Assembly (NCBI GenBank): GCA_011109175.1 | Contig: RDEW01000004.1 | Coordinates: 706,030 to 770,029, forward strand | Length of the DNA: 64,000 nt | Direction of reading: 5' to 3' | Source of the DNA: Dicyema japonicum | Taxonomy: Eukaryota; Dicyemida; Rhombozoa; Dicyemidae | Shown here: positions 11,557 to 22,570 of the stretch, piece by piece | Position numbering within the stretch: position 1 is the first letter of the stretch | Layout: each line of letters begins with the position of its first letter | The notes under the pieces: generated by a model | Databases searched by the model: none | The model's input: the letters and a program-made list of their open reading frames with translations, nothing else | What the model was told of the DNA's origin: nothing | Translations under genes and position numbers: made by a program

Positions 11557-13130
11557 TCAAAGATGTAATATAGATCTAACATCATTCCAGACCAGAGGAA
11601 TAAGAATTTTGAATCCCTTGGACAAATTCAAATAAATATCACGCAGGATTCTGTGGAGGTGAATAAGTCTATGGGATTTCAAAGTCAAATAATTGGAATG
11701 ATTAGCCACACACAAAAAATGGTAAAAGAACACGAAAGGGGATGAAACCGATCTAAGCGTAAGCCACAAAACTCACACTGCCAACAAACTGATTGGGCCC
11801 GTAAGACACTCCCCTCTCTTCTTTAGATAAGCGATACAAGCAGTCCGTAAATTCCTCGTGACGTCTAAACTAACAAATATCCATAACCGTCTGCGGGGGC
11901 AAATATTTGGTGTAAGGCGAAGGACATTACATTCACCACAAACGAATGGTTGAAGGCCCTTTCTAAGCAAAAAGTCCTCAGTGATAATAGAACTGATCGG
12001 TAATCATCCAGGTTGACGTTCTTGAGTCTCTTTGAGAGAAGAATGGCGTCATATAGGCCAACTGTGAAACCTCCCCCGGTCAATGGATGCCTTGTATTGA
12101 AGGAATCCCCAGCATGGAGGAATCCGGGAATCAAAGGAAAGGGATCAGCTGTACTACGACATGGCATCACCATCATATCGGAGTTTTGGAGAGCGTCTTC
12201 AACCGAGTTTTTCATATTTTCTACAAAAATTAATGAAAATTAAAACCCGGAATGTCAGGGAGGATCTTTTTGTGGATAAAATTTTGAATATTAGAGGGGA
12301 CAGAGAGAGTGTCAATCAAAAGACGTGTTTGATTAGGTCCAATCTTGTAGATAAGTATGGGGGTGGATTCTGTGAGGACAATATCAGCGTACCCCTCTAG
12401 GGTTTGAGGGCAATTCTCAAGAATGCATCCAATAAAGTACGAGAATTTGATTTCGTTGACTTTTTTGTGGATTTGTGACTTTAGTTTGGACATGGATCCA
12501 TCACAGAGGACGTTCAACGAAGCATTCATAGTCTCATTTAACTAATAGATGGTACCTTGGTCACCCCCACATCGTCGTATTCAACCCCAATGACGACTCC
12601 CTTCTCTTTGATAAGCCTGGTCACTGTCCCGGGGATGATTTGGACATTAGGAAGCTGTAGAACCTTGTTTCGGAGGTTGTTTATGAATTGATAATAATGG
12701 AATGTGACCCCATTTATGGGAGTCTTCTTACTATTCAAATAAGTCACATCCACGAGACTCCCAGAATCATTGTGATGGAGGATGTACCCCTTAACTTCGA
12801 GAAAACCATCAACACAATCCATCATCCCCAGTTTTTCCAAAGCCATGATTCCCCCAGGCTGAAGAAACTCCCCCAACAGCTTTTTGGTCTCATTATTAAC
12901 GTCCTTTTCGATTATTACTATTTTATAGCCGAACTGACCCATGGCATATGCGAATGCACACCCAAACACACCGGCACCGACCACTATTATGTCAGCGTCC
13001 TTCTCAAATTGTACTTCAGGGATGTTAATCTGCCATTAATAAAGATAGTATACAAATCTCAAGTATAGAAGGGAATTGAGACGAGAATTATCAGAATCAA
13101 AGCACATAAACCACAAATCTCTAAAAACAT
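11557..13130 (-). CDS. SQLE: Squalene monooxygenase (squalene epoxidase)
   Basis: FAD-dependent ER enzyme that makes 2,3-oxidosqualene from squalene, the first oxygenation step of sterol synthesis. Start ATG 13130-13128 gives a hydrophobic anchor MFLEICGLCALILIILI. The FAD Rossmann motif is VGAGVFGCAFAYAMGQFG, followed by GEFLQPGG, the second FAD motif with GDSFNTRHPLTGGGF, and a C-terminal hydrophobic membrane region. Introns are 13030-13082 (53 nt, the longest found here), 12533-12555 (23), 12221-12246 (26), 11865-11887 (23) and 11753-11776 (24). With these the protein is 474 residues in one frame; the vertebrate enzyme is longer mainly at the N terminus. No inactivating change is visible. 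Confidence 0.95.
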
Positions 13131-13691
13131 ATGTTCTATTATTTTTAAATATATAATGTTTTATAAATAATTGTTAATATATTACCAAAAAATTCAAATA
13201 CTCTAAGGTACTTGTGAGAGGGTCCTACACGCTTGAATGGCACCCGGCCTCCTACGGTCGGGGTAACTGTAACTATAGTCAAATACAATTTATTAGCGCG
13301 GTAAGATGATTAAATGGTTTGCTCAAAAATTGGATGATCATGTGCTGATCCTCATCATTATCAACGAATTATGTGCTGTTCCTCCCCTCTATTTTGCCCT
13401 AAAGGAATAATATATTGATTGACTATTCGCTAGGAAACGAAAGATTTGTTGTCTAGTAATATACTTAAGCTTGTACTATAAAGTTTTCTCACTATTTAAT
13501 TTGGAATATGCCAACTAATCACTAATAATTGTTTAAGCTTGAATAAATTAATTGATCATCATCAAACCCTCACAGGGAAATGTGCCTTCGATCCTAGATG
13601 AGGCAAAATTCACAACTAACGCAATTTTTGGCTTATTATTAGCAACATGAAGTCACATCAACCTTCATCCTATGCGTACTGGTAGGGGATC
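13131..13691. other. AT-rich intergenic stretch with a dispersed repeat
   Basis: Upstream of squalene epoxidase. A repeat at 13198-13280 (ctctaaggtacttgtgag ... cctcctacggtcggggtaact) is a second copy of the one at 4545-4625. Otherwise low-complexity AT-rich sequence. Confidence 0.4.
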
Positions 13692-13985
13692 CTACATACT
13701 CTCGCTAATTCTTGAGAAGATGGATGATGCTTTCATCCACTTTGAAGGTACGCCGACATTCTGTGGAATAGATGCACGCCAAAATCTAAATTTTCGGCCA
13801 ATTAACCACTTTATAAATTTGGCTCTTTTGACTTGAAGAGCTCTCCGATCAAGACCGTATTCCTTCTTACATGCCCTTGCAAATTCATTCAATCGGCCAT
13901 CCCTCTTCTCGACTGTCCCTCTTTTTGCTATCAACAATCTGATGGCAAGTAGGATGGAAAGCGATTTGATCCCCGGGTTTCGGAT
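13692..13985 (-). mobile_element. Probable LINE-encoded fragment, shared with 62450-62545
   Basis: The minus strand has an 81-residue open frame rich in Arg and Lys (KKEYGLDRRALQVKRAKF) preceded by RGIKSLSILLAI. A second copy at 62450-62545 reads RGVRSLSFLLAI, so the similarity holds at protein level. This fits a repeated mobile coding sequence, but the domain is not one I recognise. Confidence 0.4.
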
Positions 13986-14319
13986 GCGACTGGCTTGAAA
14001 ATGAATCTATACTGTCCAGTCGGTGTATTTGGCTACTGCATAACTCCCGTTAATTGCCGGATACAAAAAGCGGCACAAGAGTGTCTTATGCATTCAGATA
14101 TTTATTCCGATATGCACGTACTTGTGCTCTTGCTGAAGGGGAATCATTCATTAAAAACAAGTGACCTCATTAATTTTTTTCCTAGCGTACTGTGGAGCAT
14201 TAGGAATGCTGGATGACTGTTTCGTACAAGAAAAACAGCTAAGATGATGGAAGTCTTTCATAACATTGGTATTGAAGTAGAATTCTCAATCCATTATTGA
14301 TACCCCCATTCCTAGGAGA

Positions 14320-14520
14320 GTTAGTCTCAAGTGGGAAGTGTCAAAATCGAAAGGGGTACATTTCAAGGAGACCGACTATACCCCAGTTATTTGTTTGTCG
14401 GGTCCAACCTCAGGACGTGTCCAAAGAGTCTCCAACGAGAGCTTATAATCTTGAGACTTAAAGGTGCACAGTCACACATATTGTACAGTCCTTTCCGCAA
14501 TCCTCCTGAAGATCACTAGT
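14320..14520 (+). mobile_element. LINE reverse-transcriptase fragment
   Basis: Reads VKIERGTFQGDRLYPSYLF, the reverse-transcriptase motif around the family's FQGDSLSPLLF, then continues to about 14520. There is no YADD motif and frames are broken on both sides. Confidence 0.55.
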
Positions 14521-15559
14521 TTGTCCCATTTGCTGTCGACACCAATTGTTCCCTACATTCGAATTGGGATCTACACATAACTTTGTTAACCACATCATTG
14601 GTCCCTACAAGACGGCTTAGGACTACTGTGGAAGAACATACTGGGGAAGGGACCTACTATGGGAGAACTAACTGGAGATGGGCTTACTAGCTTTGTACCT
14701 ACTATGTTCTGAATATAAGGGCGTTTAGAGGATTTATGGGATCCGACGCTAGGACGAGATTAAAATGGAGATGGGGTGCATCGGAAGTGTCCAGGTCGCA
14801 TAGGCGGATTCGTTAAAATACCCCTTAAACTAACTCTTAATTCCTGTTTCGAATAAAGTGATCCTGTCGGATCTGCTCAGTGATCCAAATGGTCACCGAG
14901 GATCTACCTGAGACTAGATGGCTTGAAAGCACATCTCGATAGCTATTGTCAGAGGGAACAACCCTGCGATCAAACTCCTTAAATTATTTTGATTAATTTG
15001 AAAACGTATTCATCTTGAAATACCATTAATTTAGATGAAATAACGTTTAAATTCAAGAGATTTCAGTTCCCAGTAGATGACGATAAATATAGTCATAAAA
15101 AGTGGTAGGTCTCAGTTTAGAAAAAAATTGTATTTTCATAAACAATTTTATGTAGGATGCTCAAGTAGGTTTGGGAGGCATAAAAGACACCTTTGGAAAC
15201 TTTGCCATTTTAAGAAAATCTATTGCCTTCAAGTGATGTTTAGCCCTTTTCGTAGCAGTTAGCTTGGTTTTTGATAAGGGTACCGCAATGGCTTAGGGAA
15301 TCATTCAAGTTACCTTCTAAAGTCATCCTCGTCTTTTTTTGAACCATGAACATCGTTACATGTGATTCTCACGATGAGGCTTTTAGGCGAATCCCAGAGA
15401 ACCAAAAATCATCAGGTTCATGTTTCTTTTAGTGTTATGTTGGGGATATTGGACATCCCGTGGCACTCTATTTGGGAGATATCGTGATTTTGACTTTTAC
15501 TTATTCAATATCATCTGTCTTCCGAGGTCGTTGAGAATATTCGCAAGCTATGACTTTAG
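14521..15559. other. No recognisable gene
   Basis: Mixed sequence between two LINE relics. A short open frame at 15077-15262 (+) has no recognisable feature. Probably decayed mobile-element sequence. Confidence 0.3.
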
Positions 15560-16340
15560 ACTATAGGCCACTGAGCTTGGTTAAGTTGAAGGGAAAAGAC
15601 GAGGTCTTTCGAAGGAACATCATTATTAACAATCATTGACCCAAATCCTATATGCTTCCGACACTTACTTTGCCACGAATTTTTGGTTTTTGATGTCTCC
15701 CGAGTCAGTGACATCGTCCGACTTTAACCATCATAGAACTAAGTAGACATTTAGGCATAACCACCAAAGTCTACAAATTAATTAATGACTCAGTTGACTG
15801 GTTCTAATATTTGTTTATTTAGTTATCCTGACCTCACTCTTCGCCTCAACCAATCTAGGCAATCAACCAGATTACCGACATCACTAACTTATAGGAGGTC
15901 ATCGGCTATGGCGGCAAATATGGCTCATAGATCGGTCACTCTCGGTGTAATAGGTTGACGTCGTTTAAGTTCTGAAGATTCAAAAGGTTGCCGTCAACTC
16001 GAAGAGGTTATAAAAAACAAAGGGCAAGTTGTGCATCACCCAGTTTATATCTGTGTTGGTAGAGAGGAGCCAGGTTTACCCTGATGATTCTCGGTAAAGA
16101 GGATTCTCATTGGTCGATTGAAGGAGGTAGACATGGTACTTGCTATAATCAAGTCTTAAACATAATCGTTTATCTGATTCACACGATGAGACGTCCTAGG
16201 GTTGGTCAGAAGATCGCTTAAGTGTAAATTGAATAAACTAGGGGACAAGAAGGAACCTTGAACTACCCCACTAGTAATTAGATTGATCGATTACTTGAAG
16301 TTCATCAGTTTTACATTCAGTGCACTTCGGAACCGCTTGA
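15560..16340 (-). mobile_element. Jockey-like LINE relic (reverse transcriptase)
   Basis: On the minus strand near 16140-16300 the frame reads SGVVQGSFLSPSLFNLHLSD, the QGS..SP.LFN..LSDL motif of Jockey-like reverse transcriptases. It is followed by a stop where the YADD motif should be. The stretch to 15560 has no clear domain and several stops. Confidence 0.6.
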
Positions 16341-16551
16341 TATGACCTCACTGAAGCAGTCTCTTCTCCCATTCTGATCTTCCCTGCACGTTTGATCCTC
16401 CTTAACAAGGATTCCGATCATCTCGTTTATTTACCTCTTTTTTTAAATGATTTAATATATATTATATCATTTTAACGATAATATAATTTAAAATTATTTT
16501 TAATACATTGCTTAATAGTGTCTTTGTTGTTAGTTTTGTGGACAAGTAATC

Positions 16552-18047
16552 ATGCCAAAATACCACTCAAACCATTCAAAGCTTTCAGACACTGATAAAA
16601 ATATCATCTCAAGATATTCAGTTGAAAATCCAAGCAACAATACTTCCCAAGTCACGAATCAGACAGCCACTCATGATACTTCTTTTAAAAGTTCTAAACG
16701 TGCTTTTCCTGAACACCAAAACATTGTTGAAGAAGTCGACGAGGAATCCCTGATAAGAAAGATCAAACGTGCTAAGGAGATTAGAATGGAAAGAAGAGAG
16801 TGCTTCAGAGAGGTCATATCAAGCAGTTCCGACTCCGAAGTGCACTCTGATCATAAAACTGAGGAAATTGAAACTCCCCCCACTTGTGATATCAACGTGG
16901 ACAGTAATTGTGAACAAGCACCCTCATATGTCCCCGAATTTGTTCCCAAGTCTGTTCTTCCAGATTATTTCCCGGCCATTCAGGGATGCAGATTCGTGGA
17001 TGAGTACACAAATCTTTCAAAGGTGGAGGAGGGGAGCTATGGAGTTGTGTTTCAGGCGAGGGACAAGACAACAGGTGTCCATTGTGGTAACCAAAGGTGA
17101 GCTTGTGGCACTAAAGCGGTTGAAAATGGAGAATGAGAAGGATGGGTTCCCAATAACATCTCTCCGTGAGGTCTCCACATTACTAAAAGCCCCTCATGAG
17201 AATATAGTGAGAGTACGGGTATGTAGTGATGGTAAATGTCAGGAGATTGTGGTTGGGTCACACATTGACAGGATATATGTGGTGATGGACTTTGTGCAGA
17301 CTGACCTGAAGTCTCTAATTAAGGCAAAGAAGCAGCCATTCAGAATAGGGGAGGTTAAGTGTTTCCTCAAACAACTGTTGACTGCTGTGGCCCATATTCA
17401 CAGTAACTGGATACTCCACAGAGACATTAAAACGTCGAATATTCTGATATCTGACAATGGGATACTCAAATTGGGGGACTTTGGATCGGCCAGAGAGTAT
17501 GGCTCTCCACTGAAGGACTACACTCCGATTATTGTGACGTTGTGGTATAGATCTCCTGAATTACTTCTTGGGATTAAGGTGTTGTTGAGGTCATTGTAGA
17601 AATACTCAACAAAGGTGGACATTTGGTCGGTGGGATGTGTATTCGCGGAGATGCTTCTTATGAAGGCGTTGTGGCCGATGAGGTCGGAGATAGCGCAACT
17701 GCAGGCAATATTCAAGGTGGGATGGGTTTTATTGTTTGTGGGATTTGGGATCTCCTAATGAACAGATATGGCCCGGGTTTAGTGACTTGGCTGGTGTAAA
17801 AATGATCAATATTCCTGATTACCCTTACAATTCTCTGAAGAATAGGTTTGGGAGTTATCTGAGTAATAATGGATTCAATTTGATTAATTCATTCTTTCGT
17901 TATTCGCCCGAGAAGAGGATTACGGCTGAACAGGCTTTGAGTGATCAGTACTTTTGTGATGAACCACGACCTGTTCATCCGTCCATGATGCCTATTGATC
18001 GGTTCCTATCTGACAAACCGCTCACTCCAAAGACTTGCTTTATTTGA
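16552..18047 (+). CDS. CDK11: CDK11 (PITSLRE) cyclin-dependent kinase
   Basis: CDK11 acts with cyclin L in transcription and splicing. The open frame starts [17 protein letters not shown]. Residues 1-150 are an acidic and basic low-complexity region with an SSSSDSE run, and the kinase domain follows. Motifs are [25 protein letters not shown], the signature [40 protein letters not shown] and [11 protein letters not shown]. Introns 17075-17096 (22 nt), 17219-17242 (24), 17579-17599 (21) and 17717-17741 (25) give 467 residues in one frame. The last intron begins GT but ends GG instead of AG. The N-terminal RS/RE region is much shorter than in human CDK11. Confidence 0.95.
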
Positions 18048-18124
18048 CTTTTATTTTCTGTATATTACTATTTCTGTTTAGTCCTAGCCTTAGCTTTTAC
18101 ATTTTAAATTAAGTGGTTAATGTA

Positions 18125-18400
18125 TTTAGTTGGGGTGCAGTGGTTGCTGCTATTGCGTCACTTTTAGTTGGGACGTAGTGGCTGGTGCTTTTGAGTCGTG
18201 TTTAGTTGAGGCGTAGTGGCTAGTGTTGTCGCTGGTTTCAAGAGGGACTTCTAGTATCTGATCGGCACCCAAAAGGATTCTTCCCTTTCCTAATCTAGGT
18301 GAAGGGTTCCTTTAATAGCGAATATGGATGGACGTGATGCTTGAAAAGGATGCGCCCCACTTCGATGGTGTAAACTGGATAAAGCCTCTTTCGACATGGT
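18125..18400 (+). repeat. SINE with three tandem A-box-like units
   Basis: Three head-to-tail units of about 39 bp (near 18125, 18163 and 18201) each carry ttagttg.g.cgtagtggc, like a tRNA D arm. The downstream body (gaatatggatggacgtgatg ... aactggataaagcctctttc) matches the repeats at 9550-9610, 3527-3566 and 6666-6705. Confidence 0.5.
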
Positions 18401-18730
18401 AATAATAAAATTATTCCAAAAACCAATGGTGAAACCAAACTAACTAATTCCTTTATCCTGACTCGTTTTAGCAGAACTTTCACCCAAGAACAGTGATCCA
18501 AGGGATGTTGTCCGGGAAGCTGAGGTAGATCCCAGAACTCGTCGATAGGAATGAAATAAAAAGAATAGTTGGACTCGTTCGAATGTCGGCTAGGCATTGG
18601 GCGTCTCCTGAGTAAGGTGGAAATGCTCAACCAATTAGCCACAAATCACCACATTTATTTATTTATAATCACCACATGGCGCCACGTGGCTTTTAAAAAA
18701 CTTTAAAATATTACAGGGTTTTCCTATTTA

Positions 18731-18935
18731 TTTAATAACTTTGTCATAAAATTTAATAACTTTGTCAAAAAATTTAATAACTTTGTCATAAAATTTAATA
18801 ACTTTGTCATAAAATTTAATAACTTTGTCATAAAATTTAATAACTTTGTCAAAATTTAATAACTTTGTCAAAATTTAATAACTTTGTCAAAAAATTTAAT
18901 AATTGTCAAAATTTTAATAACTTTGTCAAATGTTT
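18731..18935. repeat. Left array of transposon subterminal repeats
   Basis: About ten copies of 'taataactttgtca' separated by AT-rich spacers of varying length; one copy is shortened to aattgtca. It mirrors the array at the right end of the element. Confidence 0.85.
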
Positions 18936-19083
18936 AATTTATTTATATTTTTGATTATTATTTATATTTTTGGGATCATTATTTATATTTATTGGATCAT
19001 TATTTATATTTATTAGATCATTATTTATATTTATTGGATTATTAAGTTCCTATAAATACAAATTTTAGCGCAAATTGAATTAA

Positions 19084-19791
19084 ATGAATAGTTACAAAAA
19101 CAAAAATACTACTGTATCCGAGGATAACCGAAAACTTATTATAAATAAATATGAAGCAGGGTTGGCTTATTCAAAAATAAGCGAAGACATATGTATTAAC
19201 TATCAGACAGTTGTTTCTATCGTCAAAAAATACAAAAATACAGGAAGTTTTGCTTCAACAAAAAATAATTGTGGACGAAAGAAAAAACTTAATTCATCGG
19301 ACATCTTATTTTTGACTAAAAAAATTGAAGAAGATGCTTCATTTACTCTGAAGAATTTAAAAAATTCTTTATTTGATGTGCAAAGAAAAAATGTCTCTTT
19401 ATCGACAATAAATAGGACGCTAGATACATTTGGATATAGTTTTAAAAAGATTCAATTTGTACCTATGGCGAGAAATTCTACACAAATATGGAAGAAATAT
19501 ATAGATTTGCCAGAAAAATAATTGAAATTGATAATCAACGGCTTATTTTTATAAACGAAATGGGAGTCAATTGTTCTATGAGATCCAAATTTGGAAGATC
19601 CTCAACTCAATCCAATTGAAGAGTTTTTTTCTGTTTGGAAAAATAACATCAAAAAGAAAAATTGTAGGTACTCTGAGGAATTAATAAACGCAATCCAAAA
19701 CATCGGAGAAATTCCATCAGATGTGTGCAATAATTTGTATAGCCACATGCGGAGCTATTTAGTTAAAGCATTGGCTTATGAAGAATTTTAA
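19084..19791 (+). pseudogene. Tc1/mariner transposase, internally deleted
   Basis: The first part (19084-19521) encodes the DNA-binding half: helix-turn-helix with AYSKISEDICINYQTVVSI and the linker GRKKKL. In the next frame, about 19500-19590 reads IDNQRLIFINEMG, where the first catalytic Asp of the family's IDE.G is Asn. The sequence then jumps directly to PQLNPIEEFFSVWK, which contains the last catalytic Glu (19591-19791). The region with the second catalytic Asp is gone. Not functional as read. Confidence 0.85.
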
Positions 19792-19844
19792 TTTATAGTT
19801 GTTTTTTTCAATTAATTATAAAATTGGTTTTTTTTAATTTGACC

Positions 19845-20030
19845 TTTGACAAAGTTATTAAACATTTTGACAAAGTTATTAAACAATTTGCCAAAGTTAG
19901 TAAATTTTGACAATTATTAAATTTTGACAAAGTTATTAAATTTTATGACAAAGTTATTAAATTTTATGACAAAGTTATTAAATTTTTTGACAAAGTTATT
20001 AAATTTTATGACAAAGTTATTAAATAAATA
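19845..20030. repeat. Right array of transposon subterminal repeats
   Basis: About nine copies of 'tgacaaagttatta', the reverse complement of the left-array unit. Two are degenerate (tgccaaagttagta, tgacaattatta). Confidence 0.85.
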
Positions 20031-20043
20031 GGAAAACCCTGTA

Positions 20044-21120
20044 ACATATTAAATAAAAGTTGTCCTAACATTTTCTTAAATAATTCAAATTTACTATTTA
20101 TAATAAAAAACAACTACCGGGACTTTTTTACTTAAAAATTTGGCACGATTTTTTATACTTGCGAAAACAACTCCATATCTTCAACCATTGGCTGTAAAAG
20201 TTCTGCATTCAAGTCATATTTACGAAATGAATGGGATAAGTCGATATCCGTATTTTCTTATATTCATTACAAGACTGTGTGCTCAAGGATGTTAGTGCCT
20301 TTCTTTTAATTGATAGATTAAGCATAATTTTGAATACGAGACAACAATGAATGTTCTAACTCTAACCCCCTAATCCATAACCCCAGCATACAATAGTTTA
20401 TGATCTGCATAGAACTAGTCATTCTGAATCAAGTTAATCAAAGAGTGCCATCAAGAGAAATGTTGTTGAAGTCGTTGTAAAAGACCGTTCAGTATGCAGG
20501 TTTTCCAAGAATGAAAATATAGTGAGAGTTTGATGTTTCTCTCAATCAACCGAAGGGATGGACGTGGAAGATAATTAAAATGCATGGTACATTATCTTTA
20601 AACTATGGTAGAAACAAGAATAATTTTGACATAACTTTGTGCTCACCAGACCTTAATTCACCCCATTTCAAAAAAATGTATGTCCATCAGTCAAAATATG
20701 ACTTTTAGCCAGAGATACAGTATTTTTATAATTAGTTTTTTGGTTCGTATGGTAAAGGATTATGGAACCTGTCATTAAGACTTAACATTTTATAATATTT
20801 TTGATTTTATTTTTCTTACGGTGGGCCAATTTCCCCCCGATTTCCTTCGGGAAAGAGGCTGTGATACTTCATAATTTATAATGACAAACTGGTTACCAGT
20901 TGGTGGTTACCAGTATGTCAGAATGTTTTGTTTGAAAGAAGAATACTAAGTCAATCATTGACGGACCTAAAAAGAGGATCGACACTGGCAGCAAAAATTA
21001 AAATCAATGAACCTGTTTAAGGCAATAAACGATAATGCCCTATCGTTGAAAAAAACTATTACTTTGGACTAATTGACATCGAACCTGAATATGAAGTGAC
21101 TGACAAAACATACACAGAAT
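20044..21120. other. Non-genic stretch with short repeat pieces
   Basis: Contains aacattttcttaaataattc at about 20063, shared with about 26405. A fragment at about 20820-20875 (gtgggccaattt...ccgatttcctt.gg.aaagaggctgt.atactt) is also found at 39710-39760, where it codes on the minus strand for the LINE tail. Otherwise AT-rich with no gene seen. Confidence 0.4.
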
Positions 21121-22570
21121 CCTCGTGCACCTTCGGATTCGCCTGAAACCAGCGAATAAAGAAAAACTTTATATTCCGAGAAACCAACTTGGAAAGAGAT
21201 TCGAATCTACTACACATAAAAGTGAACGGATGCTACTCCAATTCCTACGAGACCCTGAAAAGAAGTCGAGTTACAGTTTGGGGAAGATAGGATTCTACGG
21301 GTCATCAAATCCAAAAATATACAGTTCAAGGGCCTGATATTCTCAGTCAACTGGCTAATTGAAGAAATTCAAAAAAGCAGCTACACAGAGTCCTAATCCA
21401 CCATCTGAGTGATATAAATGTCGACAATCTTCCCTTTGGTTATCTCACGGGAACAACTCTCCCAGATGTGAGGGAATGCTGTTTCTGACACCAACCGAAA
21501 TCTATTCTTTGATATGCTGTGGCCAGTTGCTTCCACTGCAGCTCTGCCAAAAAAACTGTTGCCCATTTGGCACAAGATGTGGTCGATCGCTGAATAGTGA
21601 CTATCTTCGACGTCATAAAGAGGTGTCAGATGCTCACATTTGCATCTATGCCGACAATACGGCATAAAAATCCAAAACACATTCTGTGAATTCAGTGATT
21701 GTGAATGAATCTGTTGAGATTCGAGTAAATGCAGCAATAACAGACACGAAAGTACAAAACAAACCAGATAATTTTGTACGAGACAAAATGAGGAATTTAA
21801 TTACGCTCATCGAAGTGGGATCACCTCTCAACAGGCGGTGAAACAAGTCGAGGTTGAGAAGTTAGTCAAATATTGTGAGCAAATTCTACAAATTTATCAT
21901 TAGGGCGATTTTTGTAATAAAGTCAAAAATTCATGTTTTTTGTTAAAACTTATAAAATTTGATTTTAATCAAAAATATTATATAAATCAACAGTTTAAAG
22001 TCAAAAAAGTCAAAATTTAATTTTTTAGGTCAATAAAGTCAAAGTTTTATTGATTTTTTTTTTTATTTATTAATTTTTAGAGTTTTTGAATAAATACTAG
22101 CGTGTCATCAACTGTTATGCCGCATTTAAATCAGGAAGGTCGTTGAAAAGATTGAGACTGTTTTTAGAGAATATCCTGTTGAATTTTCTATCAACTCACG
22201 AATTTCTAACAACAGCTTTTTATTGAGTATTTTGTCTAGGAAACATTTCAAACTAACAAGTTTATCATTTTTATTAGTATTTTACTGGTGCTACTGTAAA
22301 AATATCTGATTTTTTCATTCCATTCACTGAGTGTACGATCAATGAGGTCACTAATATTTACTCGAATATAAGCAAACAAAATAGGCTATTCATGTCCTCA
22401 TCTTGTGACTCGTTATGAGGATATGTCGTGCAACTTATACAAAACGCAGTTTTTATTGAATCTTTCTTCAAAAAACATGTCAAACTAACATATGTGTAAT
22501 TTTTATTACTATTTCACAGATGCCACTGTAAAAACATATAATTTTCTCATTTCATCTGCTGACTCTAAAG

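Larger units (their letters stand above)
18712..20043. mobile_element. Tc1/mariner element with satellite-like inverted ends, internally deleted
   Basis: The element proper is 18714-20041 (1328 bp), flanked by TA at 18712-18713 and 20042-20043, the TA target duplication of Tc1/mariner. The ends start CAGGGTTTTCCTATTTA in inverted orientation. Each end is extended by tandem 14-21 bp units containing aactttgtca, or its complement on the right. The centre carries a broken transposase (19084-19791). The deletion makes it non-autonomous. Confidence 0.85.

Noticed and set aside
20600-20730. Transposase C terminus (CSPDLN-like)
   Set aside because: CSPDLNS resembles Tc1/mariner SPDLNPIE, but neighbouring residues do not fit and frames are broken.
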